Shown: positions 15,845 through 24,454, counted from the first letter of the stretch. The stretch is DNA of 64,000 bases from an uncultured Caryophanales bacterium (GCA_902464635.1 CABQKC010000010.1:1-64000); one strand, 5' to 3'. Notes: generated by a model not told the origin, from the sequence alone. Program-made: numbers and translations.

Positions 15845-17715
15845 TGTCTTCTTTTGGTTTTGATTCAATTGTTATTGGCGGGGGGCATGCTGGAGTTGAA
15901 GCTAGTCATGCTCTTGCAAAACTAGGGAATAAGACCCTTCTTTTAAGTTTGAATCTAGATATGCTAGGCAACATGCCTTGTAATCCTCATATAGGAGGCT
16001 CTGCTAAGGGAAATGTTGTTAGGGAAATTGATGCTTTAGGCGGACTAATGGCTACTGCAGCTGATGTTAATCCTCTTCAAATGAAGATATTGAACACCGG
16101 AAAAGGTCCCGGAGTACAATGTTTAAGATCGCAACAAGATAAGAAACTCTATCCTAGAATAATTAAGAGTCTTCTTTCTGCAGTTCCTAATCTGACTTTA
16201 GTTGGAGAAGAAGCAATTTCAATTACAAAGGAAGATCGTTTTTTTGTTGTTACTACTAATAAAAACGTCTATAAATCCAAGACTGTAATTGTAACTACTG
16301 GTACTTATTTAAATTCTAGAATCATCTCTGGGACATCTTCTTTTTCCGGCGGCCCAGATGGAGAAAAAGCATCCACATCCTTAACGGATTCATTAAATAA
16401 GCTTGGAATTAAGACATTTAGACTTAAGACAGGAACGCCTCCTAGAATCAATAAAGATAGCATTGATTTTTCTAAAGGAGAAATCCAACCTGGCTCAACT
16501 TTGCCTTTGACTTTTTCTTTCTTTCCTAAGAGTAAAAGAGATTATTCAAAGCAACTTCCTTGCTATTTGATTTATACGACTAAAGAAACATTAGATATCA
16601 TAAATAAGCATCTTCCTGATTCTGCTTTATTTAATGGGAATATTACTTCTAATGGGCCTAGATATTGTCCTTCTATCGAATCTAAGGTTGTTAGATTTGC
16701 CGATAAACCTAGACATCAATTATTCTTAGAACCAGAAACTGAAAATGGAAATTCAATTTATTTACAAGGATTTTCTACTGGGATGCCTCATGATATCCAA
16801 GAAATCATGGTCCATTCATTGCCGGGATTAGAAAATGCCAAAATACTAAAGTATGCCTATCAAATTGAATATGATGCATTGACCTCTTTCCAATTTGATC
16901 GTTCGTTAATGGTTAAAAGCGTTCCAGGATTATTTGTTGCTGGACAAATTTGTGGAACTTCAGGTTATGAAGAAGCTGCTGGCCTTGGTTTAATGGCGGG
17001 AATTAATGCTAGTAGGTATCTACATAACCAAGATCCGATTATATTAAAACGCAGCGAAGCTTATATTGGAGTCATGATTGATGATTTAGTTACAAAAGGC
17101 GCTGAAGAGCCTTATAGACTTTTATCATCTAGGGCTGAGTATCGTTTGCTTTTAAGAAACGATAATGCTGATGCTAGATTAATGGATTTGGGCCATGAAA
17201 TTGGTCTACTTAGCGAAGACGTGTATTCAAAATTCAAAGAAAAATATGCTCGAATAAACGCTACTATAGAAGCTTTGAAAGTTAGTAATATTACTGATAA
17301 AGATAAACTTAATTCTCTTTTAATCGAAAAGGGAGGAGAGCCAACTTCAGTTGGTTTGAAATCTTACGATGTATTAAAAAGACCTTTCTTCCATTATGAA
17401 GAGATTCGTCCAATAACCGAGGGGTTAAAAGACTTTGATTTAGATTATCAAGAAATACAATCTCTAGAAGCCATTGTTAAATATGAAGGCTATATTAAAA
17501 AGGAAGAAAGAGAAGCGTCTTTATTAATTAAAGAAGAGAATATGCTGATTCCAAGCGATATTGATTATCTACATATGGATGGATTACGTTTGGAGGCTAG
17601 AACTAAATTAGATACAGTTAGGCCGACTTCAATCTCCCAGGCTTCTAGAATTTATGGGGTTAATCCTGCTGATATTTCTATATTATTATTGAATCTAAGG
17701 AGGATGAAGAAATGA
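15844..17715 (+). CDS. mnmG: tRNA uridine-34 carboxymethylaminomethyl-modifying enzyme MnmG (GidA)
   Basis: A 623-residue flavoprotein that, with MnmE, modifies wobble U34 of several tRNAs. The FAD-binding GGGHAGVEA near residue 12, NPHIGGSAKG near 47, and the GTSGYEEAAGLGLMAGINA segment near 380 are hallmarks. It is fused to the Suf operon by a one-base overlap (TAATG). The gene order mnmG-rsmG-parA-parB is typical of the origin region, but mnmE is not in this window. Confidence 0.97.
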   Translation: MSSFGFDSIVIGGGHAGVEASHALAKLGNKTLLLSLNLDMLGNMPCNPHIGGSAKGNVVREIDALGGLMATAADVNPLQMKILNTGKGPGVQCLRSQQDKKLYPRIIKSLLSAVPNLTLVGEEAISITKEDRFFVVTTNKNVYKSKTVIVTTGTYLNSRIISGTSSFSGGPDGEKASTSLTDSLNKLGIKTFRLKTGTPPRINKDSIDFSKGEIQPGSTLPLTFSFFPKSKRDYSKQLPCYLIYTTKETLDIINKHLPDSALFNGNITSNGPRYCPSIESKVVRFADKPRHQLFLEPETENGNSIYLQGFSTGMPHDIQEIMVHSLPGLENAKILKYAYQIEYDALTSFQFDRSLMVKSVPGLFVAGQICGTSGYEEAAGLGLMAGINASRYLHNQDPIILKRSEAYIGVMIDDLVTKGAEEPYRLLSSRAEYRLLLRNDNADARLMDLGHEIGLLSEDVYSKFKEKYARINATIEALKVSNITDKDKLNSLLIEKGGEPTSVGLKSYDVLKRPFFHYEEIRPITEGLKDFDLDYQEIQSLEAIVKYEGYIKKEEREASLLIKEENMLIPSDIDYLHMDGLRLEARTKLDTVRPTSISQASRIYGVNPADISILLLNLRRMKK

Positions 17716-18416
17716 ATTTCAAGATCATGCAAGAACTTTTGTCCAAAAAAGGTATTGCTATCGATTCCTCTTTAGAAAACAAATTCAATACATATGCATC
17801 TAGCTTAATTGAATGGAATGCGAAGATGAATTTAACTTCTATAAAAGAAGAAAGCGAAATCTTTGAAAAGCATTTTTTCGATTGCCTTCTTTTGATGGAA
17901 TCTTTTGATTTTTCTAATAAGTTAGTTGCTGATATTGGCTCTGGCGCGGGATTCCCTGGAATGGTTATAGCTCTAGTTAATCCAAGTGCAAAAGTAACTT
18001 TAATTGATTCGACTGCTAAGAAGTTTAAGTTCCTTGAATTTATTAAAAAAGAACTGCAAATCCCAAATGTTTATTTCCATATTGGAAGAGTTGAAGACAT
18101 GAAAGAATATAGGAATTACTTTGATGTTGCTACTTCTAGGGGGTTCTCTTCTTTATCTACTACATGTGAAGTTAGCGCACCTTTAGTTAAGATTGGTGGA
18201 TATGTAATTTCAATGAAATCCAATCAAGGCGAAGAAGAATTGAAATTAGCTGAACCTCATTTGAAAAGCCTAGGTTTAGTTAAAGAAAAAAATATCCTTG
18301 ATTATTTGCCTTCTTCTAATAGCCTTAGGTTTAATATTTTCCTAAAGAAAGTAAAAGAGACCCCGACTAAGTACCCACGTTCATGGGCTACATTAATTTC
18401 TAAGCCACTTTGGTAG
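17712..18416 (+). CDS. rsmG: 16S rRNA (guanine-527-N7)-methyltransferase RsmG (GidB)
   Basis: A 234-residue SAM-dependent methyltransferase for 16S G527. The SAM motif I is VADIGSGAGFPGMVIAL near residues 76-92, preceded by the family's WNAKMNLTSI near 35. It overlaps mnmG by 4 nt (ATGA) with AGGAGG upstream. Length is normal. Confidence 0.96.
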   Translation: MNFKIMQELLSKKGIAIDSSLENKFNTYASSLIEWNAKMNLTSIKEESEIFEKHFFDCLLLMESFDFSNKLVADIGSGAGFPGMVIALVNPSAKVTLIDSTAKKFKFLEFIKKELQIPNVYFHIGRVEDMKEYRNYFDVATSRGFSSLSTTCEVSAPLVKIGGYVISMKSNQGEEELKLAEPHLKSLGLVKEKNILDYLPSSNSLRFNIFLKKVKETPTKYPRSWATLISKPLW

Positions 18417-18425
18417 AAATTCATT

Positions 18426-18431
18426 TATAAT
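18426..18431 (+). promoter_or_regulatory. -10 box of parA
   Basis: A perfect TATAAT ends 10 nt before ATG 18442, predicting a leader of only 3-4 nt and no Shine-Dalgarno. No convincing -35 box is seen. Confidence 0.45.
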
Positions 18432-18441
18432 TTTGATATTC

Positions 18442-19218
18442 ATGAGTAGAGTAATTGCAATCGCCAACCAAAAAGGCGGTGTAGGAAAGACTACAACCGC
18501 TATTAATTTATCTTCCGCCTTGTCTCATCTTGGCAAGAAGGTACTTCTTTTAGATATTGATCCACAGGGTAATTCAGGACGTGGTGTCGGTATCGACATT
18601 TCTTTATGCAAGAAAACTACTTTTGAGGTTCTTGTTGGGGCTTCAACTTTAGAAAAAACTATTTTAAAAACTAACGAAGATAACCTATTTATCTGTCCTT
18701 CTAATTTGCGTTTAGCATCGTTAGAAGCATCTTTAATTGGACAAGGTGTAAGCGATCCTTTTTTCTTACTTAAAAGGCAATTAGACCAAATCAAGGAACA
18801 ATATGATTATGTCGTTATAGATTGCCCTCCATCCTTAGGCGCGCTTTCTTTAAACGCTCTGGCTAGCTGCGATTCTGTAATTATTCCAGTTCAATGTGAA
18901 TATTTTGCCATGGAAGCTGTAGCCGCTATATTGTCTTCGATTTCTACGGTACAAAAGAAATATAATCCAAGTCTAGAAATAGAAGGATTCCTATTAACGA
19001 TGTATGATGCTAGAACTCAGCTTGGGACCGAGATTTCTTCTGAAGTCAGACGTTTATTTAAGGAAAATACATTCCTAGTTTCTATACCACGTAACCAATC
19101 TATAGCCGATAGCCAGGCCGCTATGACTAGTGTTATTAATTACAAGCCTACCAGCATGGGTGCAACCGCTTATTATTCTTTAGCTCGTGAGGTCATTGAC
19201 CATGAAAAGAGAAGGTAA
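18442..19218 (+). CDS. parA: Chromosome partitioning ATPase ParA/Soj
   Basis: A 258-residue deviant-Walker ATPase that acts with ParB in chromosome segregation and replication control. KGGVGKTT at residues 11-18 has the signature lysine, and VIDCPPSLG is the Walker B region. ATG 18442 (MSRVIAIANQ) is chosen over TTG 18433 because it begins at the conserved first strand. It has no Shine-Dalgarno; see the -10 box just upstream. Confidence 0.95.
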   Translation: MSRVIAIANQKGGVGKTTTAINLSSALSHLGKKVLLLDIDPQGNSGRGVGIDISLCKKTTFEVLVGASTLEKTILKTNEDNLFICPSNLRLASLEASLIGQGVSDPFFLLKRQLDQIKEQYDYVVIDCPPSLGALSLNALASCDSVIIPVQCEYFAMEAVAAILSSISTVQKKYNPSLEIEGFLLTMYDARTQLGTEISSEVRRLFKENTFLVSIPRNQSIADSQAAMTSVINYKPTSMGATAYYSLAREVIDHEKRR

Positions 19219-20035
19219 GAAAGTTGTTCCGTCTTTATCTAATTTAATAGAAAAATTCTCCCAAGAAGACGTTATTGCCGTCATGGAGAAGGAATATCAG
19301 GCCGCTCCTGCTAGGCTTATTCCTACTTCTTTAATAGATGATACTAGTTTTATTAAGGATATAGTTATTCCTAAAGATGTTGTTTCTTCTTTTGCTGCAG
19401 GGTTGAAAGAAAAAGGTTTTTATAATCCTTTAATTGTAAGATCAAAAGGCGATAGATTCGAATTGATATTAGGTAGGAAAAGGTTTTTCGGTGCTAAAAA
19501 GGCTGGTATATTGTCTCTTCCTTGTGTAGTTAGGGATGCTGAGGATGAAGAAGTTTTACTCATGCTTTTAGCAGATACTAGAGACAACAGATCTGCTAAT
19601 GTTCTGGAAATGGCTGTTGTTTGTAAACAACTTTCATCTTTATTTGGCTATACCCAACAAACTTTGGCGGATTTATCTCACCTTTCACGTAGCCAGATAA
19701 CCAATATTTTACGTATTCTTTCTCTTCCTGATCCAATCAAGAAAGATATTACTCTAGGTAAATTATCATATGGACATGCAAGGGCTTTAGTTTCTTTGGA
19801 GGGTGAAAAATTAGAGACGGCTTACAAAATAATTAATGAGAAAAAGCTCTCGGTCAGAGAGAGCGAAAGGCTTGCACATGCTTTAATAAATAATGAGCCT
19901 TATTTGGAAAATAGCGAACCCATTATATCGTTTTCTGGTTTAATTTCATCATCTGAAAGAGAAAAAAGCATTACTTTAAACTTCAACTCAAAAGAAGATA
20001 AAGAAAGATTTATTGATTCATTTAAATGTAAGTAA
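19202..20035 (+). CDS. parB: ParB/Spo0J family chromosome partitioning protein (diverged)
   Basis: A 277-residue ParB-like protein overlapping parA by 17 nt. The N-terminal ParB domain and a helix-turn-helix with TQQTLADLSHLSRSQITNIL near residue 150 are recognisable. It is unusual: the GERRxRA CTP-binding box reads GRKRFFG near residue 95, and the second motif (ENxQR in canonical ParB) reads DNRSAN. No consensus parS was found by eye. It may have altered CTP gating or site specificity. GAGG precedes ATG 19202. Confidence 0.88.
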   Translation: MKREGKKVVPSLSNLIEKFSQEDVIAVMEKEYQAAPARLIPTSLIDDTSFIKDIVIPKDVVSSFAAGLKEKGFYNPLIVRSKGDRFELILGRKRFFGAKKAGILSLPCVVRDAEDEEVLLMLLADTRDNRSANVLEMAVVCKQLSSLFGYTQQTLADLSHLSRSQITNILRILSLPDPIKKDITLGKLSYGHARALVSLEGEKLETAYKIINEKKLSVRESERLAHALINNEPYLENSEPIISFSGLISSSEREKSITLNFNSKEDKERFIDSFKCK

Positions 20036-20081
20036 AGTGTATCAATTTCGATTTAACCCTACCCGTAAAGAAAAAACGTAT

Positions 20082-20087
20082 TATAAT
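20082..20087 (+). promoter_or_regulatory. -10 box of the ribU transcript
   Basis: TATAAT lies 6-7 nt before the first paired base of the FMN riboswitch, so the aptamer is at the extreme 5' end of the RNA. The -35 region is weak. Confidence 0.55.
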
Positions 20088-20092
20088 GTACT

Positions 20093-20203
20093 TGCTTCAG
20101 GGCGACGATAATTACGTCGACTGGTGGTAAAGCCCACAAGCTCTATGAGCATGATTTGGTGAAATTCCAAAGCCAACGGTAAAGTCCGGATAAAAGAAGA
20201 TGC
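20093..20203 (+). promoter_or_regulatory. FMN riboswitch (RFN element)
   Basis: The conserved RFN blocks are present in order: an AGGGCGACG/CGTCGACTGGTGG helix, AAAGCCCACAAGC, GATTTGGTGAAATTCCAAAG, then GCCAACGGTAAAGTCCGGAT and a closing AGAAGATGC. The aptamer binds FMN and represses riboflavin supply genes. It directly precedes ribU. The expression platform is the hairpin at 20213-20239. Confidence 0.95.
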
Positions 20204-20212
20204 ACGATTTGG

Positions 20213-20246
20213 CCTCCCTGTTTGTCGCATTTTGGGAGGATTTTTT
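20213..20246 (+). terminator. FMN riboswitch expression platform: terminator and Shine-Dalgarno sequestrator
   Basis: CCTCCC (20213-20218) pairs with GGGAGG (20234-20239), followed by ATTTTTT and then ATG 20247. The right arm is also the ribU Shine-Dalgarno. The hairpin can therefore stop transcription, block translation, or both. Confidence 0.6.
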
Positions 20247-20954
20247 ATGTCAATTTACTCTTATGTAGCCCTTGCCTTATTTGTTATCGTCTTAGTTTTA
20301 ACTTTCAAGGTCTACTTTTCTTTTAATACCAAAAGAGAATTCAATGTTACAAGATTTATAGCTAGAGTTGCCATGTTTGGGGCGATAAGCGCTATTTTGT
20401 ATACAGTTCCTATCTTCAATATCAAATTACCATTTATTCCATCTTTCTTAAGTCTTCATTTTGATGAAATACCAGCCTTTATTTGCGGGTTTGCCTATGG
20501 CCCAGTCAGCGGAATTGCCGTCATTGCCATCAAGACAATTGTAAAATTGCCTATGACTTCAACTTTATGTGTTGGAGAATTTGCCGATTTTGTCTTATCT
20601 AGCATCTATGTTGGACTAACTACTTTTATTTATTCAAAGAAGAGAAATTTAAAAGGTGTTGCTATTGGATTTGGAATAGGAACAGTTGTCCAAATAATAT
20701 GCGGAGTTGTTTTAAATGTTTATGTATTGATCCCGTTTTATCTTTGGATGTTAAAAATTACTCCTGAAGGATTACTTCAAATAATGAGATACGCCAATCC
20801 TGCAATAAGTGATGTTGGCTGGAGTTATGGATTATTAGCTGTTGCTCCTTTTAATGCGATCAAAGATGCGATTATTATTGTTTTAACCTTTATTATTTAT
20901 CGTTCTTTACACGTCTTCTTACGCTTTACACCCAAAAAGAAAACCCAGGATTAA
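20247..20954 (+). CDS. ribU: Riboflavin ECF transporter S component RibU
   Basis: A 235-residue integral membrane protein that captures riboflavin for an energy-coupling-factor transporter. It has about six hydrophobic helices. The RibU-like segment with SLHFDEIPAFICGFAYGPVSG near residues 74-94 is cited as FDEIPAFICGFAYGP. Control by an FMN riboswitch strongly supports riboflavin as substrate. The shared EcfA/A'/T module is not in the window. I chose ATG 20247, which has GGGAGG; a TTG five codons earlier lies inside the hairpin. Confidence 0.93.
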   Translation: MSIYSYVALALFVIVLVLTFKVYFSFNTKREFNVTRFIARVAMFGAISAILYTVPIFNIKLPFIPSFLSLHFDEIPAFICGFAYGPVSGIAVIAIKTIVKLPMTSTLCVGEFADFVLSSIYVGLTTFIYSKKRNLKGVAIGFGIGTVVQIICGVVLNVYVLIPFYLWMLKITPEGLLQIMRYANPAISDVGWSYGLLAVAPFNAIKDAIIIVLTFIIYRSLHVFLRFTPKKKTQD

Positions 20955-20962
20955 CTCCTGGG
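20930..20962 (-). terminator. Terminator of the ferredoxin gene
   Basis: On the minus strand CCCAGGA and TCCTGGG form a 7-bp stem with a 5-nt loop, followed by TTTTCTTTTT. The ribU stop codon lies in the loop. It may also stop the plus strand weakly. Confidence 0.75.
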
Positions 20963-20978
20963 CTAACTTTATTAATAA

Positions 20979-21161
20979 TTAGTCTTCGCTGATTGCTTGG
21001 ACTGGGCAATTGGCGATTGCATCTTCGGCTTCGGCATCATCGGCTTCAGCAACGACAGTGGCTTTTCCATCATCATTGAATTCGAAGACGGTTGGGTGGC
21101 TTCCAACACAGAGTCCGCAACCGATGCACATATCGTCATCGACTTTTAATTTTTTGGCCAT
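20979..21161 (-). CDS. [4Fe-4S] ferredoxin
   Basis: A 60-residue single-cluster ferredoxin. Cysteines are arranged CIGCGLC near residues 14-20 and ANCPVQAI near 50, giving the four ligands of one [4Fe-4S] cluster. The protein is very acidic at the C-terminus. ATG 21161 (MAKKLKVDDD) is chosen because GGAGG lies 7 nt upstream; an earlier in-frame ATG would add a hydrophobic extension with no ribosome binding site. The electron partner is unknown. Confidence 0.92.
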   Translation of the reverse strand: MAKKLKVDDDMCIGCGLCVGSHPTVFEFNDDGKATVVAEADDAEAEDAIANCPVQAISED

Positions 21162-21327
21162 TTCATTTCCTCCAATGGATAGGGCTATTATAAGAAGAGA
21201 ATTGCTTTTGTTCAATATTTATAAATTAATAAAAGGCTAAGATGCCTTTATGTGTAAACACATATTTGAAATATTTTTGTTCATATTTGGTGTCTATGTA
21301 GTATATTAAACACGGAGGAAAACAAAA

Positions 21328-21555
21328 ATGAGATGGTTTAATAGTCAATCACGTCTAGTCCAAGTCTTGCTTCTTTTAGTCCCATTCGTTAACTGGATTA
21401 CTGAACTCGTAGTTCGTTGGACTGCCTTCCTTGATAGGAAGACCCCAATCAGATTAGTCCTAGCTTTACTAGTTACATTCTTTGGTATTGTCTTTGGATG
21501 GGTTGACGTTATCTGGTGCTTATTGTTTAAGCATTTAGTTGGTGCTTCTAACTAA
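21328..21555 (+). CDS. Small hypothetical membrane protein
   Basis: A 75-residue protein with two hydrophobic helices (about 10-30 and 41-65) and a basic first loop containing RKTP. I do not recognise the family. GGAGG lies 9 nt before the ATG and a terminator follows, so it is a genuine monocistronic gene. The length and arrangement suggest a small inner-membrane or stress-related protein, but nothing more specific. Confidence 0.7.
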   Translation: MRWFNSQSRLVQVLLLLVPFVNWITELVVRWTAFLDRKTPIRLVLALLVTFFGIVFGWVDVIWCLLFKHLVGASN

Positions 21556-21570
21556 TTTAAAACCAAAAAG

Positions 21571-21605
21571 GCAAAGGTGAATTGCTCATCTTTGCTTTTA
21601 TTTTG
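21571..21605 (+). terminator. Rho-independent terminator
   Basis: GCAAAGGTGA pairs with TCATCTTTGC (10 bp, one G-T) around ATTGC and is followed by TTTTATTTT. It ends the small membrane-protein gene. Confidence 0.88.
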
Positions 21606-21638
21606 CCTAGACTCTTTATTATTGATAATAAAAAAGCC

Positions 21639-21644
21639 TAAAAT
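21639..21644 (+). promoter_or_regulatory. -10 box of a probable leaderless gene
   Basis: TAAAAT ends 8 nt before ATG 21653. AGGGG occurs between them but only about 2 nt from the ATG, too close to act as a Shine-Dalgarno. Confidence 0.4.
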
Positions 21645-21652
21645 ATAGGGGT

Positions 21653-21955
21653 ATGGAAACTAGAATTGAACGTTATGCGAAATATAGACAAGAAATTAGC
21701 AGGATGCCTGCTTCTTGTTTTGCTCCTGATGGATCTTTTTTAGGTGATGGCGAGGCTAATGAGGAAATTCCGAATGATGGTGGCATTAGTCCTAACAACG
21801 CCAAAATTTACGTTGATGAAGATAACGAAAAAATAAAAGCACCATATTTAGCCTATTTAAAAAGAAGAAGATCGCTTCTATGGCTAAAGATTCTTGTAGC
21901 AGTTTTAGCTGTTATAGGGCTTATTCTAATGTACATATTGTTTGTAAGGGAGTAA
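21653..21955 (+). CDS. Hypothetical protein with one C-terminal membrane helix
   Basis: A 100-residue protein of no recognised family. The first 70 residues are polar with a PNDGG-type turn region. A run of basic residues (KRRRS) leads into one hydrophobic helix at about 74-96, so it would be tail-anchored with its N-terminus in the cytoplasm. The stop lies 2 nt before the cmk start, so it is probably co-transcribed with cmk-der. No Shine-Dalgarno at usable spacing. Confidence 0.65.
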   Translation: METRIERYAKYRQEISRMPASCFAPDGSFLGDGEANEEIPNDGGISPNNAKIYVDEDNEKIKAPYLAYLKRRRSLLWLKILVAVLAVIGLILMYILFVRE

Positions 21956-21957
21956 AT

Positions 21958-22641
21958 ATGAGCAAGACAATTTCTATTGCTATTGATGGACCTGCAGCGG
22001 CTGGTAAGAGCACTGTCGCTAAGATCGTAGCCAAAAAACTAGGGTTTACCTATATTGACACAGGAGCTATGTATCGTGCTTTTACTCATGCTGTAATAAA
22101 GGCCAATCTAGACCCAAAAAATGAACAAGAATCCTGCTCAATCATAAAAGATGTAAAGATTGACTTGCTTGAAAATGGAAAAGTTATTTGTAATGGCGAA
22201 GATGTAACAGTCCCAATAAGAGAACCATTAGTTTCTTCTAACGTTTCCTATATTGCCTCCTATAAAGACATAAGACTTGCTTTAGTTGAAATGCAAAGGA
22301 AAATGGCTGAGTCAAAATCGGTGGTAATGGATGGTAGGGATATTGGCACGTACGTTCTTCCAAATGCTGATGTAAAAATTTATCAAATAGCGTCAGTAGA
22401 AACTAGAGCAAAACGTAGATATGATGAAAATGTCGAAAAAGGCATTCCCACCAGTTATGAAGATGTCGTTAATGATGTTAAGAAAAGAGATTATATAGAT
22501 TCCCACAGGGATTTTGCCCCATTAAGAGAAGCTGAAGATGCAATTGTTTTAGACACTTCCCACCTAAATATTGAGCAAGTTGTCGATGCAATTTTAAAGA
22601 TTGTTGAAGACAAAACAGGAGTCAGTGAAAAATGTCATTAG
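21958..22641 (+). CDS. cmk: Cytidylate kinase
   Basis: A 227-residue NMP kinase phosphorylating CMP and dCMP. The P-loop is IDGPAAAGKST near residues 8-18, with the CMP-binding GAMYRA near 36 and MDGRDIGTYV near 125. ATG 21958 has AAGGGAG upstream and gives the standard N-terminus; a longer reading frame would overlap the previous gene. It is followed by der with a 10-nt overlap, an order common in Firmicutes. Confidence 0.96.
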   Translation: MSKTISIAIDGPAAAGKSTVAKIVAKKLGFTYIDTGAMYRAFTHAVIKANLDPKNEQESCSIIKDVKIDLLENGKVICNGEDVTVPIREPLVSSNVSYIASYKDIRLALVEMQRKMAESKSVVMDGRDIGTYVLPNADVKIYQIASVETRAKRRYDENVEKGIPTSYEDVVNDVKKRDYIDSHRDFAPLREAEDAIVLDTSHLNIEQVVDAILKIVEDKTGVSEKCH

Positions 22642-23936
22642 GATTAGTTGCATTAGTTGGTTCCCCAAACGTGGGAAAATCTACAATATTTAATAGATTG
22701 GTTGGCACTAGACTTTCCATTGTAGAAGATACTCCTGGTATTACTAGGGATAGGATATATGGAACTGGAGAATGGCTTACAAAGAAATTCTCGGTTGTTG
22801 ATACTGGCGGAGTTGAAATCAAAAATGCTCCATTCCAAGAAGAAATAAGGGCACAAGTTCAAATTGCTATCGACGAGGCAGACGTCATTGTTTTTGTTGT
22901 CGATGGAAAAAAAGGATTGTCTGGCGATGATAGGGCTGTAGCCAAAATGCTTTACAAGGCTAACAAGCCTGTTATTTTAGCTGTAAATAAAATTGATAAT
23001 GTAGAATCGACTGGTAACGCTGCCGAATTCTATTCACTCGGCTTAGGAGATCCTATTTGCATTTCTTCTAGTCACGGTATTGGCATTGGCGATTTGCTTG
23101 ATAAGATAATCAAATTGCTTCCTGAAGAAAAAGAGGAAGAAAATAAAGATGCGATTTCTTTTTGTTTCATTGGTAGACCTAATGTTGGCAAGTCTTCTCT
23201 TACAAATGCAATTCTTGGTGAGAATAGAGTTATCGTAAATTCTTTGGCTGGAACAACTAGAGATTCTATTGATACTCCATTTACTGTTAATGATAAACAC
23301 TATGTTGCAATTGATACCGCAGGATTAGTTAAGAAGGGTAGAATTTATGAATCGGTTGACAAATTTGCTTCAATTCGAGCCCTGCGTGCCATTGACAGAA
23401 GTAATGTAGCTATTTTAGTCATTGATGCCTCCGTTGGCATTCTCGACCAAGATAGGCATGTCGCCGGTTATGCATTCGAGGCCCATAAAGGCATAGTGAT
23501 AGTGGTCAATAAATGGGACGAAGCTCCTAAGGGTCTAATGCAAACTGAGTTCGAAAAAGAAATTAGAAGTAGATTCAAGTTCTTGGATTTTGCAAAAATT
23601 ATTTTCACTTCCGCTAAAACTCTAAAAGGTGTTAATAATATTTTGCCTTCAATAGACGAGGCATATACTTCTTGCTGCCGTCGTGTACCTACATCAATTT
23701 TGAATGAAATAATTTCTGATGCCCAAGCCTTAAACCCAACCCCTGATTTTAATCATGGAAGACTAAATATAAAATTCGCTTCTCAGGTTTCAGTTAACCC
23801 TCCAACTTTTGTTATGTTCTGCAATAATCCAAAATTCGCGCATTTCTCATATACCAGATACTTGGAGAATAGGCTTCGTGAATCTTTTGATTTTACAGGC
23901 ACTCCAATAAATATAATTTATCGAGAAAGAAAATAG
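22632..23936 (+). CDS. der: Ribosome-associated GTPase Der (EngA)
   Basis: A 434-residue double GTPase for 50S assembly. There are two G domains in tandem, with P-loops GSPNVGKST near residue 10 and GRPNVGKSS near 180. DTAGLVKKG is G3 of the second domain and VNKWDE its G4. A C-terminal KH-like domain ends the protein. It overlaps cmk by 10 nt. All expected motifs are present. Confidence 0.97.
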   Translation: MSLGLVALVGSPNVGKSTIFNRLVGTRLSIVEDTPGITRDRIYGTGEWLTKKFSVVDTGGVEIKNAPFQEEIRAQVQIAIDEADVIVFVVDGKKGLSGDDRAVAKMLYKANKPVILAVNKIDNVESTGNAAEFYSLGLGDPICISSSHGIGIGDLLDKIIKLLPEEKEEENKDAISFCFIGRPNVGKSSLTNAILGENRVIVNSLAGTTRDSIDTPFTVNDKHYVAIDTAGLVKKGRIYESVDKFASIRALRAIDRSNVAILVIDASVGILDQDRHVAGYAFEAHKGIVIVVNKWDEAPKGLMQTEFEKEIRSRFKFLDFAKIIFTSAKTLKGVNNILPSIDEAYTSCCRRVPTSILNEIISDAQALNPTPDFNHGRLNIKFASQVSVNPPTFVMFCNNPKFAHFSYTRYLENRLRESFDFTGTPINIIYRERK

Positions 23937-24003
23937 GTTTTAAAGACATTTTGAATTTTTAACTTCAAAAAGTATCGATAGCATCGAATTTTTGTGCAAC
24001 CTT

Positions 24004-24034
24004 CCTAAAAATAGTATCTTTTTTAGGTAATTTT
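24004..24034 (+). terminator. Possible terminator after der
   Basis: CCTAAAAA pairs with TTTTTAGG around an 8-nt loop, followed by TAATTTTT. The stem is A+T-rich and only moderately convincing. TTTTGAA/TTCAAAA just upstream forms another weak repeat. Confidence 0.35.
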
Positions 24035-24045
24035 TAAAAAATAAC

Positions 24046-24074
24046 TTGCAAAACACGTGCCTAGATGTTAATTT
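24046..24074 (+). promoter_or_regulatory. hup promoter
   Basis: TTGCAA (24046-24051) and TAATTT (24069-24074) are 17 bp apart, about 35 nt before the hup ATG. Confidence 0.45.
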
Positions 24075-24110
24075 TTTTTTACCAAACAGCATAAGGAGGA
24101 TAAAATATCC

Positions 24111-24383
24111 ATGAACAAAGCTGAATTAATCACCATTGTCGCCGGAAAAGCTGAAGTCTCACATCGTGATGCTGAAGCTGTTGTCGAAAAAGCCTTAGCC
24201 ACCATTGAAGAAGCCCTTGTAAAGGGTGAAGCCGTCAAACTCTCTGGCTTTGGTATCTTCGAAAAGAAGGAAAGAGCCGCCCGTGTCGGAACCAATCCTT
24301 CCACCAAGGAAAAGATTGAAATCGCCGCTTCTAATACCGTCGCTTTCAAGCCTTCCAAAACCTTAAAAGAAAAGCTTAACTAA
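24111..24383 (+). CDS. hup: HU family DNA-binding protein
   Basis: A 90-residue histone-like protein that bends and compacts DNA. It has the HU fold signature with GFGIFEKKERAARVGTNPST (residues 46-65) containing the DNA-inserting arm region. AAGGAGG precedes the ATG, and a strong terminator follows. The sequence is richer in C and G at third positions than its neighbours, as expected for a highly expressed gene. Confidence 0.96.
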   Translation: MNKAELITIVAGKAEVSHRDAEAVVEKALATIEEALVKGEAVKLSGFGIFEKKERAARVGTNPSTKEKIEIAASNTVAFKPSKTLKEKLN

Positions 24384-24400
24384 GTTATCTGAGATGGTTT

Positions 24401-24427
24401 AGCCTCGGTACTGCCGGGGCTTTTTTC
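24401..24427 (+). terminator. hup terminator
   Basis: AGCCTCGG pairs with CCGGGGCT (8 bp, one T-G) around TACTG, followed by TTTTTT. Confidence 0.9.
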
Positions 24428-24439
24428 TTACCTTCATAA

Positions 24440-24448
24440 TGGTAAAAT
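24440..24448 (+). promoter_or_regulatory. Extended -10 promoter of cca
   Basis: TGG followed by TAAAAT (24443-24448) forms an extended -10 element. It ends 6 nt before ATG 24455, so transcription should begin at the start codon. It lies just after the hup terminator. Confidence 0.55.
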
Positions 24449-24454
24449 ATAATC

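Noticed and set aside
19680..19700. TTTCACGT inside parB as a parS half-site
   Set aside because: The second half is absent and the bases are explained by the coding sequence.
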